Below the pieces are notes generated by a model, which had not been told where the DNA came from, made no database searches, and saw nothing but the letters and a program-made list of their open reading frames with translations. Made by a program: the position numbers and the translations under genes. Shown in pieces: positions 49,330 through 59,526 of a stretch of 64,000 nucleotides of DNA. Location of the stretch: NCBI GenBank assembly GCA_016219005.1, contig JACRCN010000083.1, positions 1 to 64,000 of the forward strand, read 5' to 3'. Numbering within the stretch: the stretch's first letter is position 1; each line of letters starts with the position of its first letter. This DNA is from Deltaproteobacteria bacterium. Lineage in GTDB: Bacteria; Desulfobacterota; Desulfobacteria; Desulfobacterales; SpSt-501.

Positions 49330-50046
49330 TCAGATCCCCAGGAAGGCCTGCCGAAACTGATCGCTTGCCAGGAGTTCCTTCCCGCCGCCTTGTCCCACGA
49401 TCCGGCCGGTCTGCAGCACGTACCCCCGTTCGGCCAGCTCCAGGGCCTCGCGCACGTTCTGCTCCACCAGCAGGATGCTCATGCCCTGGCCCTTGAGGAT
49501 CCGCACCGTGTCGAGCACCTCGTCCACCAGTTTCGGGGCCAGCCCTAAAGACGGCTCGTCGAGCATGAGGATCTTGGGGTTGGACATCAGCCCGCGGCCG
49601 ATCGCCACCATCTGCTGTTCCCCGCCGGAAAGGGTCGAAGCGGGCTGCTGGCACCGCTCCTTGAGGCGCGGGAAAAGCGAGTAGATCCCGTCGAGGTTGC
49701 GGCGGATCTGGGCCGTGTCTTTGAGGATATATGCGCCCAGCATCAGGTTTTCTTCGACCGACAGCGGTCGGAAGAGCATTTTTTCCTCGGGCACATAGAC
49801 GATCCCCAACCGCACGATGTCTTCGGTGCGCAGGCGCTGAATTTCACGTCCCGCCAAAAAAATCTGCCCCTCAAAGGCTCGCTGGGCGCCCATGACGGCC
49901 CGCAGGATGGTCGATTTTCCGGCGCCGTTGGCACCGACCACGCACACGGTCTCGCCGGCGTTCACGCTGAGCGATAGACCGTGGAGCACCGGCAGCCCGG
50001 AATATCGGACTTTGATGCCCTTGATTTCGAGCAGGGGGACACTCAT
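49330..50046 (-). CDS. livF: Branched-chain amino acid ABC transporter ATP-binding protein
   Basis: A 238-residue ATPase with Walker A GANGAGKST, signature LSGGEQQMVAIGRGLM and Walker B ILMLDEPSLGLAPKLVDE, which is typical of LivF. Together with LivG it powers LivHM. It is the last gene of the operon. Confidence 0.93.
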   Translation of the reverse strand: MSVPLLEIKGIKVRYSGLPVLHGLSLSVNAGETVCVVGANGAGKSTILRAVMGAQRAFEGQIFLAGREIQRLRTEDIVRLGIVYVPEEKMLFRPLSVEENLMLGAYILKDTAQIRRNLDGIYSLFPRLKERCQQPASTLSGGEQQMVAIGRGLMSNPKILMLDEPSLGLAPKLVDEVLDTVRILKGQGMSILLVEQNVREALELAERGYVLQTGRIVGQGGGKELLASDQFRQAFLGI

Positions 50047-50055
50047 GGGACGATG

Positions 50056-50804
<749 letters not shown>

Positions 50805-50805
<1 letters not shown>

Positions 50806-51812
50806 CAGATGCGCCTCCTGCGGCGGATTTTTTCGATGATGCCCCAGAGGCCGCGCGGTTCGAAGGCCGAGATGATCATGATGATGATCCCGTAGATGAT
50901 GAGGTCGATGCCCAGGAGGCCGGCGGCCGCCCCCAGCCACTCCTTGAGGTAGCTCTTGAGCGGGATCAGCACCCCGGCACCGATGACGGGGCCCCAGAGG
51001 CTTCCGGCCCCTCCGAGCATGGCCATCAGGGCAATCAGGATCGAGATGTCTAGGCTCATGGTGTCTTCCGGCTCGATGTTCTTGACGTAGACGGCGTGGA
51101 AGGAGCCGACGACGCTCACGAAAGCGGTGGCGATGGCGTAGGTCTTGATCTTCGCCCAGTGAACGTTGACGCCGAGGGATCGGGCCACCTCCTCATTGTC
51201 TTTAATGGAGCGCAGCTGGTATCCTAGGCGGGATTTGCGGAACCAGTTCATGTAGAGCAGGCCGACGATGAAAAAGGCGAAGATGATGTAGTAATAGTAG
51301 ACGTCCTCTTTGAAAATAAGTCGCCAAAAATCGGGCGGGTGATATTTATAAGGCAAGATCCCAAGCCCGCGTGCGGCGCCGACAAACTTCCATACCTCGA
51401 AGAGATCCTTGAGTACCAGGGAAGTGGCGATGGTGGCGATGGCAAAGTAGTGGCCCTTCAGCTTAAAGAGCGGGTACCCGATGATGAAAGACCAGCATAT
51501 CGAAAGGCCGGCGCCGATCGGCATCGAGACCCAGAAAGGAATGTCCCAGCGCAGCAGGCAGACCATGGTCGTGTAGGCGCCGATGCCGACATATTGAGCT
51601 TTTCCCAGATCCACCTGGCCGCCGTAGCCGCCGATGGTGTTCCAGCCCATGCCGTAGAGGGAGAAGATGAAGAACTGGATCATGGTGGCCATGGCGAAGG
51701 CGGAGTGCGGAAAGAACGGAAAGCAGAACAGAAAGACCAGCACCGCCAGAGCGACCCCGAGGTCGGTCTTCGGGAAATCGGAGAAGTCGAGGGCGTTTCT
51801 TATTGCTTCCAT
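50805..51812 (-). CDS. livM: Branched-chain amino acid ABC transporter permease
   Basis: A 335-residue inner-membrane permease from the ATG at 51812 (MEAIRNALDFSDFPKTDLG). It has about eight helices and the conserved GYGGQVDLGKAQYVGIGAYTTMV and SRLGYQLRSIKDNEEVARSLGVNV segments. The ORF-track version has a false N-terminal half that comes from livH in another frame. The start overlaps the livH end. Confidence 0.92.
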
Positions 51813-52714
51813 CCAAACAAACCCCTTGGACTGATCAGCATGATCACAAAATAGGCGACATAGATCCAGGTGTACTTGAACGAGATCATGGGGACGTCGG
51901 CCATCCAATCGATCGCAAATGAAAGCTGGAAGAAATCCCAGAACCCGGGGATCTCCATGATCAGGCCTACGACTAGGCCCGCAAAGAAGGCCCCCGGCAC
52001 GCTGCCGAAACCTCCCAACGCCACCACGGTGAAGGCGATCATGGTGAAGATCAGGCCTACGTAAGGAGTCACCGACCAGAAATTGACGATGAGGGCCCCG
52101 GCGATGGTTACCGTCGCCCCGCCGATGCCCCAGGCGAGCATGTTCATGCGCTCCGTCGGGATTCCCATGTAACGCGCGCCCTGGCGGTTCAGGGCGGTTG
52201 CCGTGAGGGCTTTGCCGATCTTGGTGCGGTTCATGAGAAGCCACACCGCGCCGAAGGACAGGATCGACAGCACGGCCGTGGCGAGCTTGGTGGCCGATAG
52301 GATGATGCCCATGCCGATGTCGAAACTCTTGCCCACGAGCAGCCCGTGGTGCAGGGCCCGATCCTCGGAGCCGAAGAAGAGCAGCGCCAGGTTGCGCAGC
52401 ACCAGCATCAGGCCGAAGGTTCCGAGAAGCTGGGCGATCATGGGGCCGCGCAGAAGATACTTGACGAACCCGCCGTAGCAGAGGACGCCGAGCACGAAAC
52501 CGACGGCGGCGGCAACGGGCAGGCAAAACAGCGGGTCCATGCCCGTGGCCTGGGCAGTCAAAAGCCCCGTGTACATGCCGATCATCAGAAACTCGCCGTG
52601 GGCAAAGTTGACGATGTCCATCACCCCGAAGATGATGGTTAGTCCCAAGGCCACCAGGGCGAGAACCATGCCGATCAGCACCCCCGACACGATGGATCCG
52701 AAGAGGATATCCAT
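51800..52714 (-). CDS. livH: Branched-chain amino acid ABC transporter permease
   Basis: A 304-residue inner-membrane permease from the ATG at 52714 (MDILFGSIVSGVLIGMVLALVALGLTIIFGVMDIVNFAHGEFLMIGMY). The VNFAHGEF motif and GKALTATALNRQGARYMGI are LivH hallmarks. It pairs with LivM. A long palindrome lies between it and the binding-protein gene upstream. Confidence 0.93.
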   Translation of the reverse strand: MDILFGSIVSGVLIGMVLALVALGLTIIFGVMDIVNFAHGEFLMIGMYTGLLTAQATGMDPLFCLPVAAAVGFVLGVLCYGGFVKYLLRGPMIAQLLGTFGLMLVLRNLALLFFGSEDRALHHGLLVGKSFDIGMGIILSATKLATAVLSILSFGAVWLLMNRTKIGKALTATALNRQGARYMGIPTERMNMLAWGIGGATVTIAGALIVNFWSVTPYVGLIFTMIAFTVVALGGFGSVPGAFFAGLVVGLIMEIPGFWDFFQLSFAIDWMADVPMISFKYTWIYVAYFVIMLISPRGLFGWKQ

Positions 52715-52750
52715 AACGAAAGCAACCTTCCGCTCAGATAAAAACCGCCT

Positions 52751-52784
52751 CCCGCAGTTGCGGCCGCGCGGCCGCAACTGCGGG
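52751..52784. repeat. Perfect 34-bp palindrome between livK and livH
   Basis: CCCGCAGTTGCGGCCGC is followed directly by its exact reverse complement. In the RNA it would form a very stable hairpin after the binding-protein gene. Such elements commonly reduce expression of downstream permease genes relative to the abundant binding protein, by stabilising the 3' end or stopping some transcripts. No T-run follows on the minus strand. Confidence 0.8.
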
Positions 52785-52817
52785 TAGGGTGTTCGGGCGC
52801 TATTCTTCAGCCCTCTG

Positions 52818-54128
52818 CTAGAACTTCGGGAAAGGATAAATCATGTTGGCCGTGGCCAGGTTGAAGGGGTAGACGATCTCGAGGTCGATCTTGCCGTCGG
52901 CGCGCTTCTGGTACTGGCCGATGAGGCCGGAGCCCAGGATGTTCTGGCCGATGTCCTCACCGGTGGTGGCGAACTTGATGCCCTGCCAAGGGACCACCAG
53001 CTCCTCGCCGGCGATCTCGATAGCGTTGGCGGCCTTCTGGATGTCCTCCGGCTTGAGGGATCCGGCCTTCTCCAGCACGTGAACCCAGGCCTGCAGGCCG
53101 GTAAAGGCCCGGGCGGAGGCGCCGCTCAGATCGTTGCCGGTCTTGGCCTTGTACATGGCGTTGACCTTGGCGGCGACGGGCTTAACCTGGCCTACCTTGG
53201 GGATGAATACGGTGCGGGTCAGGACGCCGATCGTGGTGTCCCCCAGCGTGTTCACGAACTCCGGCACCTCGAAGCCCGCGTTCTGGCCCCACAGAACCCT
53301 GGTCTGGGCTTTCTGGTCCTTGAGCGTTTTCATCATGAGAATGGAGTCTGAGCCGTAGGAGGCGAACAGCATGGCATCGGGCTTCACGGCGGTCAGGGAG
53401 CGAACCTCGCCGGAAAGGTCGGTGGCCTTGGCGCCGTAGAGGATCGATTTCTTGAGTTCGAACCCGTACTCCTTGGCGAACTTTTCGATCAGTTCGGCAA
53501 CGGCGGAACCCCATTCGGTCTTCTCGCAGGCCGCGGCCAGATTCGTGATGTCTTTCTTGGGCACGGCGGCCAGTCCCTTCACCTTACCCTCGGTCATGCC
53601 CTTCAGAAACTCGAAGAGATCTTTGGTAAAGTAGTTGTCGTGGGGGGTGGCGCGCCAGAACCACTTGTAGCCCTGGCGGGTCAGGTCCGGCGACGTCGAG
53701 GAATCGTTGATCAGCGGCACCCCGTACTGTTCGGCGACACCACTGACGGCCTTGGTGACCGCGCTGTGATAGGCGCCCATGAGCCCGTGGACCTTGTCGT
53801 CGAGGATGAGTTTCTTGGCGAGGTCGGCCCCGAGGGTGGGGTTGCCTTCGTGATCCTTGAAGATGAGAGTGATCTTGGCCCCGCCCAGGCTCTTGATACC
53901 GGCATTCTTGGCCATGGTCATGTTGAGATCGGGCATGACGTTGTTGGCGATGTCGGCGGCAAGTTCGGCCCCCGCACGAAGCTCCCGTCCGGCTGAAGCC
54001 GCACCGCCCGTGAGGGGGAAGAGAACCCCGATCTTGATTTCTTCGGCGGCGAAAAGCACGGACGGCAACGCCAGCACTGCGATTAGAACTAGACCCAGCC
54101 TCTTTGCGCTTTTTGAAAAGCTCTTCAT
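52818..54128 (-). CDS. livK: ABC transporter substrate-binding protein, LivK family
   Basis: A 436-residue periplasmic protein with signal peptide (LGLVLIAVLALPSVLFAAEE) and the Peripla_BP_6 start IKIGVLFPLTGGAASAGRELRAGAELAADIAN. Later GLMGAYHSAVTKAVSGVAEQYGVPLINDSSTSPDLT is typical. At 436 residues it is longer than E. coli LivJ/LivK; such members may bind amides or other amino acids. AAGGAGG precedes the ATG. First gene of livKHMGF. Confidence 0.9.
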   Translation of the reverse strand: MKSFSKSAKRLGLVLIAVLALPSVLFAAEEIKIGVLFPLTGGAASAGRELRAGAELAADIANNVMPDLNMTMAKNAGIKSLGGAKITLIFKDHEGNPTLGADLAKKLILDDKVHGLMGAYHSAVTKAVSGVAEQYGVPLINDSSTSPDLTRQGYKWFWRATPHDNYFTKDLFEFLKGMTEGKVKGLAAVPKKDITNLAAACEKTEWGSAVAELIEKFAKEYGFELKKSILYGAKATDLSGEVRSLTAVKPDAMLFASYGSDSILMMKTLKDQKAQTRVLWGQNAGFEVPEFVNTLGDTTIGVLTRTVFIPKVGQVKPVAAKVNAMYKAKTGNDLSGASARAFTGLQAWVHVLEKAGSLKPEDIQKAANAIEIAGEELVVPWQGIKFATTGEDIGQNILGSGLIGQYQKRADGKIDLEIVYPFNLATANMIYPFPKF

Positions 54129-54233
54129 GCGTGTCCTCCTTCAATGGTCGAGTTAAGGTTTCACACGGGGTGGGACCGATGGTGCGCAAACCGGAGAGCG
54201 GCGTGGGGCCGCAATTCCGACAAGTCGACTACG

Positions 54234-54260
54234 GATATAGTAAGCCACTGGGCCTGTCAA
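54234..54260 (-). promoter_or_regulatory. Possible promoter of the liv operon
   Basis: On the minus strand TTGACA and TATATC are separated by 15 bases, about 105 bases upstream of the livK ATG. The spacing is short, so confidence is moderate. Confidence 0.45.
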
Positions 54261-54298
54261 GCGGTTTGATACGGTAATGTTTGACCGTAAAAGCCGGG

Positions 54299-55081
54299 TT
54301 ACAAAATTGTCAAATCTTCATCCTTCAGATCAGACACGAACATGTGTCCGGGCGCGTGGGTGATCACCAGCGGCAGCGGCACCGAGGTGGCCGCCAGTTG
54401 CGAGGTGACGCCGCAGGCCCAGAACACGGGGATTTCGCCGGGTCGGATGGCAACCGGGTCGCCGAACTCCGGTCGGGAAAGGTCTTTGATGCCGATTTCG
54501 GCGGGGTCTCCCAGGTGGACCGGCGCGCCGTGGGTCAGGTGGAAGCGGGTGGTAATCTGCACGGCCCGCACCGCCTGCTGCGGGGTCATTGGCCGCATGG
54601 TCACCACGAGCTTCGATGCAAACGGCCCGGCCGGCCGGCAGTCGCGGCGGGTGACGTACATGGACACATTCTTGTTCTCTTCGATGTTGCGGATCGGAAG
54701 GCCTGCGGCGAGCATGGCATTTTCAAAGGAAAAGCTGCAGCCCAGAAGAAAGCTCACCATGCCGGGCTGGAAGCAGTCGCGCACGTCCTGCACTTCGGCT
54801 TTGAGCCGGCCGTTCTCGAAGATGCAGTAACGCGGCAGGTCGCTGCGCAGGTCGGCGCCCGGCGCGATGTGCGGCTCGACCTGGCCCGGCTCGAGCACAT
54901 CCAGGATCGGGCAGGGCTTCGGGTTGCGGACGCAGAAGAGCAGGAAGTTGAAAGCCTGCTCCTGGGGCATCATCACCAGGTTGGCCTGGATGAAGCCCTT
55001 GGATGCGCCGCTGGTGGGCTGGGTCCATTGGCGTTTGCGGATGAGATCCCTCAGTTCACGCGGGGATAATTCGGCTGCCAT
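54299..55081 (-). CDS. DUF1445/D-glutamate cyclase-like protein
   Basis: A 260-residue protein of the DUF1445 (putative hydro-lyase) family: SPRELRDLIRKRQWTQPTSGASKGFIQANLVMMPQEQAFNFLLFCVRNPKPCPILDV, then FLLGCSFSFENAMLAAGLPIRNIEENKNVSMYVT, and near the end IPVFWACGVTSQ and ITHAPGHMFVSDL. A mammalian mitochondrial relative converts D-glutamate to 5-oxo-D-proline. AGGAGG precedes the ATG. It lies between the liv operon and a peptidase gene, and pxpABC is 13 kb away. Confidence 0.85.
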   Translation of the reverse strand: MAAELSPRELRDLIRKRQWTQPTSGASKGFIQANLVMMPQEQAFNFLLFCVRNPKPCPILDVLEPGQVEPHIAPGADLRSDLPRYCIFENGRLKAEVQDVRDCFQPGMVSFLLGCSFSFENAMLAAGLPIRNIEENKNVSMYVTRRDCRPAGPFASKLVVTMRPMTPQQAVRAVQITTRFHLTHGAPVHLGDPAEIGIKDLSRPEFGDPVAIRPGEIPVFWACGVTSQLAATSVPLPLVITHAPGHMFVSDLKDEDLTIL

Positions 55082-55122
55082 GAATTTCCTCCTGATGATT
55101 GTAAAAGCGTTTTTTCACCGCT

Positions 55123-56322
55123 TTAAACGACGGTGATCTCTCCGGGATAGTTCCCCAATTGCTCCAGTCCGTCTTTTGTGACCACGTGAGTGTTTTCGAT
55201 GCCGACGACGCCGCGGCCGGGGAAAACCAACTTGGGTTCCACGGCAATGACCATGCCTTCCTGCAGTTCCATCGTCTGGCCGGTGTTGAGAAAAGGAAAC
55301 TCGTCCAGTTCGAGACCGACCCCGTGGCCGACGAAGCGCACACGCTCGCCGCTGGCCCCCATGAAATGCTCGGCGTACCCCCGGTCGGTAACGTACCGCA
55401 GGGAGAAATCGTAGATCGAACCGGATATCGCCCCTGGTTTGGCCAGTTGCCTGATTTGCTCCTGCAGTGCCAGCATGGTCTGATGGGCCTTAACCAGGTC
55501 ATCCGGGACCGGGCCGAGCGAGAAGAGGCGGGTGTGGTCGGAAATGTATCCGCGGTAGGCAAACACGTAGTCCACCATAACAGGCTCGTTGCGCTGAATG
55601 GGCCGGAAGCTTGCGCTTTGGGCCACGGCCGGGTTCACCCCGCGGCCGCCGGTGGGCGAGGGGTGGTAGCTCGGCACCCCGCCCGAGGGCCCCGCCAGCA
55701 GGTGGCCATAGAACAATTCAGCGCCCCACATGCGCATGCGCACAATGCCCTGGTGGCCCAGCCGGCGGGCTTCCGCCTCCACCCGACCCGCCAGTTCGAT
55801 TTCGGTCATGCCCTCTCGGAGCAGCGCCGGGACCCGGCCAGCCACCCTGTCGGAATATTCCGCGGCCTCGCGGATCAATGCAATTTCGAGGGCGGACTTC
55901 ACGGCGCGTAACAGGCGAATCTCGGTCGAGATGTCCGCAACCTCGGCCCCTTTGAAAACCTCCCGGTATCTGAAATAAAGGTTTGCCGGCAAAACATCGA
56001 GTTCGAGTCCCAGTCGTCCGGGCAGGGCGTAGCCGGATTGCCCGAGGATCCCCGGGATACTGCTGGGGCTCGGCAGGGGCACGATCCGCTCCAGGGGCGA
56101 TTCCGCCCGGACGCGCTCCAGGATCCGGTTGACCATGAGTATCGGCTCCCCGTCGGCGGGCACATAGAGGTTGGCCTGCTGGATCGTTCCGGAGAAATAG
56201 AACAAATCGGTCTTCTGGAGGATCATCGCAGCATCTAGGTTCAGGCGTTTGAGCGTTGCCTGGAATTTATGGATGCGCGCGTCGATTTCCGACTTCGGCG
56301 TGTTCAAGGATGTGTCGTACAT
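55123..56322 (-). CDS. M24 family Xaa-Pro peptidase
   Basis: A 399-residue metallopeptidase. The creatinase-like N-terminal domain (residues 10-150) is followed by the pita-bread domain with the five metal ligands visible: two Asp in MVDYVFAYRGYISDHTRLF, His in FVGHGVGLELDEFP, Glu in IAVEPKLVFPGRG and Glu in VVGIENTHVV. It should remove N-terminal residues ahead of proline or act as a prolidase. It lies next to the peptide transporter operon, suggesting use on imported peptides. Confidence 0.9.
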   Translation of the reverse strand: MYDTSLNTPKSEIDARIHKFQATLKRLNLDAAMILQKTDLFYFSGTIQQANLYVPADGEPILMVNRILERVRAESPLERIVPLPSPSSIPGILGQSGYALPGRLGLELDVLPANLYFRYREVFKGAEVADISTEIRLLRAVKSALEIALIREAAEYSDRVAGRVPALLREGMTEIELAGRVEAEARRLGHQGIVRMRMWGAELFYGHLLAGPSGGVPSYHPSPTGGRGVNPAVAQSASFRPIQRNEPVMVDYVFAYRGYISDHTRLFSLGPVPDDLVKAHQTMLALQEQIRQLAKPGAISGSIYDFSLRYVTDRGYAEHFMGASGERVRFVGHGVGLELDEFPFLNTGQTMELQEGMVIAVEPKLVFPGRGVVGIENTHVVTKDGLEQLGNYPGEITVV

Positions 56323-56355
56323 GGGCCTGGCTCCTATCGGATGTGGTGACGCGGC

Positions 56356-57342
56356 TTAAGCCTTCCAGCAGCGAACAAAATGATCCTTGCCGGCCTGGGT
56401 CAACGCTCCGCCGAACCGCCTGCAGCGCTCATCGTTATCAAGACATTTCACCTGGAAACGGCAGCCTTCCGGTAATTCCGGGGCCGACTCGGGAGGCTCG
56501 CTCTCAAGCGTTTCGACTGCCGGCTTTTTTCCGGCCTCGGGGTCCGGCACCGCGGACAGCAGCAGGTGGGTGTAGGGATGCAGCGGGTGCTCGAAGAGCT
56601 CCTCGGTCGGCGCATGTTCCATGATCTGACCCCGGTACATCACCGCCACGCGGTGACACAGGTAGCCGACGACGTTCAGGTCATGGGAGATGAAGAGGTA
56701 GCTCAGTCCCAGCTGGTCCTGCAGATCCTTCAAGAGGTTGATGATCTGGGCCTGGATGGACACGTCCAGGGCCGAGACCGGTTCGTCGCAGATGATCAGG
56801 GAGGGCTCCACGCTCAAGGCCCGGGCGATCCCTATGCGTTGGCGCTGGCCCCCGCTGAACTCATGGGGGTACCGGTCGATGGCGCGGGCCGACAACCCCA
56901 CGCGTGCGAGCAGTTCTTCCGTGCGCGCCGCCGTCGCGTTGCGCCCCCGCACCCCGGCCATGCGCAATCCCTCGCCGATGGCCTCCCCCACGCTCATGCG
57001 GGGGTTGAGCGAACCGTAAGGGTCCTGGAAGATGATCTGAATCTGCTTGCGCAGCGGCTTCATCTCTGCATCCGAGATGCCGCAGAGGTCGACGCCGTTG
57101 AACACGATGCGGCCGGCATCGCTCGGCAGCAGCTTTAAAATCATCCGCGCCACGGTGGTCTTGCCGCAGCCGCTTTCGCCTACAAGGCCAAGGGTTTTGC
57201 CGCGCTCGATTGAAAACGACACGTTTTCCACCGCGTTCACCCATCCGGCAGCCCGCTGCAAAAAGCCCCGGCGGATCGGGAACCGTTTTCGCAACCCCTC
57301 GACCTTCAGGATGTCCTGCGCGTTCAGCGTTTCGTTTTCCAC
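56356..57342 (-). CDS. Peptide ABC transporter ATP-binding protein (DppF/OppF type)
   Basis: A 328-residue ATPase. Start chosen at a GTG (57342) five bases after the preceding stop. Walker [10 protein letters not shown], signature FSGGQRQRIGIARAL, Walker B LIICDEPVSALDVSIQAQ, and the oligopeptide C-terminal domain with Cys-rich RCxxxxxxC (GCRFQVKCLDNDERCRRF), a likely [4Fe-4S] site as in DppF/OppF. Works with the OppD-type partner. Confidence 0.92.
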   Translation of the reverse strand: MENETLNAQDILKVEGLRKRFPIRRGFLQRAAGWVNAVENVSFSIERGKTLGLVGESGCGKTTVARMILKLLPSDAGRIVFNGVDLCGISDAEMKPLRKQIQIIFQDPYGSLNPRMSVGEAIGEGLRMAGVRGRNATAARTEELLARVGLSARAIDRYPHEFSGGQRQRIGIARALSVEPSLIICDEPVSALDVSIQAQIINLLKDLQDQLGLSYLFISHDLNVVGYLCHRVAVMYRGQIMEHAPTEELFEHPLHPYTHLLLSAVPDPEAGKKPAVETLESEPPESAPELPEGCRFQVKCLDNDERCRRFGGALTQAGKDHFVRCWKA

Positions 57343-57347
57343 GGCGC

Positions 57348-58337
57348 TCAACTCCACATACCGGCGGCGACCGGGCACCGGGCGGTGTGACCGGGCGCAA
57401 ACTCACACATGTCCGGGTATTGCTCGCGGCAGACGGCCACGGCCATCGGACAGCGTGGATGAAAAGGGCAGCCCGGCGGCTTGTGGGCCGGGTGCGGCAC
57501 GGACCCCGGGATGCTGTACAACCGGCGGCCGCGCTTCTTGCGGCTGGGAAGCGCCGCCAGGAGTGCGCGGGTGTACGGGTGGCGGGGGTCTTTGAAGATC
57601 TGAGCGACCGCGCCGTGCTCTACGATGATTCCGGCATACATCACATAGACGCGGTCGGCGATCTGGGAAACGACCCCCAGGTCGTGAGTGATGTAGAGCA
57701 CCGACAGGGCGCGCGACCGCTGCAGGGCGGAGAGAAGCCTCAGGATTTGGGCCTGGATGGTGACATCCAGGGCCGTGGTCGGCTCGTCGGCGATGATGAG
57801 CTCCGGCCCGCAGGCGAGCGCCATGGCGATCATCACCCGCTGGCGCTGTCCGCCGCTCAACTGGTGCGGGTAATCCCGCAGCCGTTCCTGAGGCCGGTCG
57901 ATGCCCACGTCCTGCAGCAGCTGCGCGGAGAAGCGGGCGACTTCAGAGGCCGGCATGGAGGTGTGAACTTGCAGGGGCTCGGCGATCTGCGCACCGATGG
58001 TCAGGACCGGGTTCAGGGACGTCAGGGGTTCCTGGAACACCATGCCGATGCGGCGCCCCCGGATCCGCTCCAGCTCTGTTTCATCAAGGCCGAGCAGGTT
58101 GTTGCCGCCGAAGGCGATTCGGCCGGCGGAGACCTCGGCCGGCGGGCAGGGGATGAGGCCCATGATGGCCAGGGCCGAAACGGTTTTGCCGCAGCCCGAC
58201 TCGCCCACGAGGCAGACGTTTTCGCGCTGGCGCACCTCGAAGTCCATCCCATCCACGGCCCGGGCAATCTCGTCCTCGCCATGGAAATAGACCTTGAGAT
58301 CTTGAACCGAAAGCAATTGTGCGGGATCTTCAGCCAT
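57348..58337 (-). CDS. Peptide ABC transporter ATP-binding protein (DppD/OppD type)
   Basis: A 329-residue ATPase with Walker [10 protein letters not shown], signature [15 protein letters not shown] and Walker [19 protein letters not shown]. The C-terminal cysteine cluster [15 protein letters not shown] is complete and probably holds an iron-sulfur cluster. It follows the DppC-like gene after 22 bases. Confidence 0.93.
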   Translation of the reverse strand: MAEDPAQLLSVQDLKVYFHGEDEIARAVDGMDFEVRQRENVCLVGESGCGKTVSALAIMGLIPCPPAEVSAGRIAFGGNNLLGLDETELERIRGRRIGMVFQEPLTSLNPVLTIGAQIAEPLQVHTSMPASEVARFSAQLLQDVGIDRPQERLRDYPHQLSGGQRQRVMIAMALACGPELIIADEPTTALDVTIQAQILRLLSALQRSRALSVLYITHDLGVVSQIADRVYVMYAGIIVEHGAVAQIFKDPRHPYTRALLAALPSRKKRGRRLYSIPGSVPHPAHKPPGCPFHPRCPMAVAVCREQYPDMCEFAPGHTARCPVAAGMWS

Positions 58338-58359
58338 TGTCCAGCGAATAATCCATTTC

Positions 58360-59526
58360 TCAATTCCGTTGTCGCAACTTCGGGTTCAGGATGTCGCGCA
58401 GGCCCTCGCCGAAGAGGTTGAACGCCAGCACCACGAGCAGAATGGCCGCACCGGGGATGAACGTCAACCAGGGCGCATCGAAGATGAAGCGCTTGCCGTC
58501 GGAGAGAATGTTGCCCCAGGTGGCATGGGGCGGCGGCACGCCGAAACCCAGAAAACTCAACCCCGCCTCGGTCAGAATGGCCGAGGCGATGCCGATGGTG
58601 GCGGACACGAGCACCGGCGCAATGGCGTTCGGGGTCATGTGCCGGAAGATGATCCGGAAATTGCCGACCCCCAGCGCCCGCGCCGCCGCCACGAAATCCT
58701 GCTCCCTCAGCGACAGGAACTCCGCGCGCACGAAACGCGCGGTGCCCTCCCAGCTGGTCAGCCCGATCACGATCATGATGGTGTAGATGCTGGCCGGCAG
58801 CAGCGCCACCACGGTGAGTATCAGAAAGAAGCTGGGAAAGCACAGCATGATGTCCACGAAGCGCATGATGATGGTGTCCACCCGGATGGTGCCTTTGAGA
58901 AAAATCCGCATCCAGGGCGGGGGCGATTTTCTGCGGCTGACCCCCCAGGGCGAGATCGAGAAAAACAGCCAGGCATGACCGGCCACCAGCACCACGGCCC
59001 CCAGAGTGCGCACGCCGGCCGCGAGCAGGGCCGCGCCCCCCAGCAGCCAGGCGGCCAGCATAACCTGCTCCAGGCGGACGTACTGCTGCCCGTAGTAACC
59101 GGCGATGGCGCCCATGAAGATGCCGATGGCGACGGAAATGCCGACGGCCACGAATCCGACGGTCAGGGAGACCCAGGCGCCCTGCAGCATGCGGGCGAAG
59201 ACGTCCCGGCCGAGATCATCGGTTCCGAAGAGATAGACCCCCATGGCCGGGATTTCATCGGGCTTCAGGGAGGCGGCGTCGGATCGCGACAGCGGCGGGC
59301 GCAGTTTTTCCTGCAGGCGCACCACGGACGGGTCGAGGACGGGTTTGGACCCGGAGGTGAGGAAGACGCCGGCTACCGCGGTTGCGAGAAACAGCCCGAA
59401 GACGACCAGGCCCGCGAGGGCCAGGCTGTTTTTGCGCAACAGTCTCCAGAACTCCTCGAAGCGCGTACGCCGGGGCGCGGCGGGCTCCTCCAGGGGTGCG
59501 GCGGGTGCTGTGTTTTCGGTGTTCAC
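58360..59526 (-). CDS. Peptide ABC transporter permease (DppC/OppC type) with membrane insertion
   Basis: A 388-residue inner-membrane permease; usual members have about 300. The start FGTDDLGRDVFARMLQGAWVSLTVGFVAVGISVAIGIFMGAIAGYYG is normal, and RVDTIIMRFVDIMLCFPSFFLILTVVALL resumes the family pattern. Between them lie about 68 extra residues (147-215) with two hydrophobic segments (QVMLAAWLLGGAALLAAGVR and GAVVLVAGHAWLFFSI) and a basic loop. The EAA-loop region AARALGVGNFRIIFRHMTPNAIAP is intact, so coupling to the ATPases should be preserved. GTG start overlapping the DppB-like stop (GTGA). Confidence 0.9.
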   Translation of the reverse strand: MNTENTAPAAPLEEPAAPRRTRFEEFWRLLRKNSLALAGLVVFGLFLATAVAGVFLTSGSKPVLDPSVVRLQEKLRPPLSRSDAASLKPDEIPAMGVYLFGTDDLGRDVFARMLQGAWVSLTVGFVAVGISVAIGIFMGAIAGYYGQQYVRLEQVMLAAWLLGGAALLAAGVRTLGAVVLVAGHAWLFFSISPWGVSRRKSPPPWMRIFLKGTIRVDTIIMRFVDIMLCFPSFFLILTVVALLPASIYTIMIVIGLTSWEGTARFVRAEFLSLREQDFVAAARALGVGNFRIIFRHMTPNAIAPVLVSATIGIASAILTEAGLSFLGFGVPPPHATWGNILSDGKRFIFDAPWLTFIPGAAILLVVLAFNLFGEGLRDILNPKLRQRN

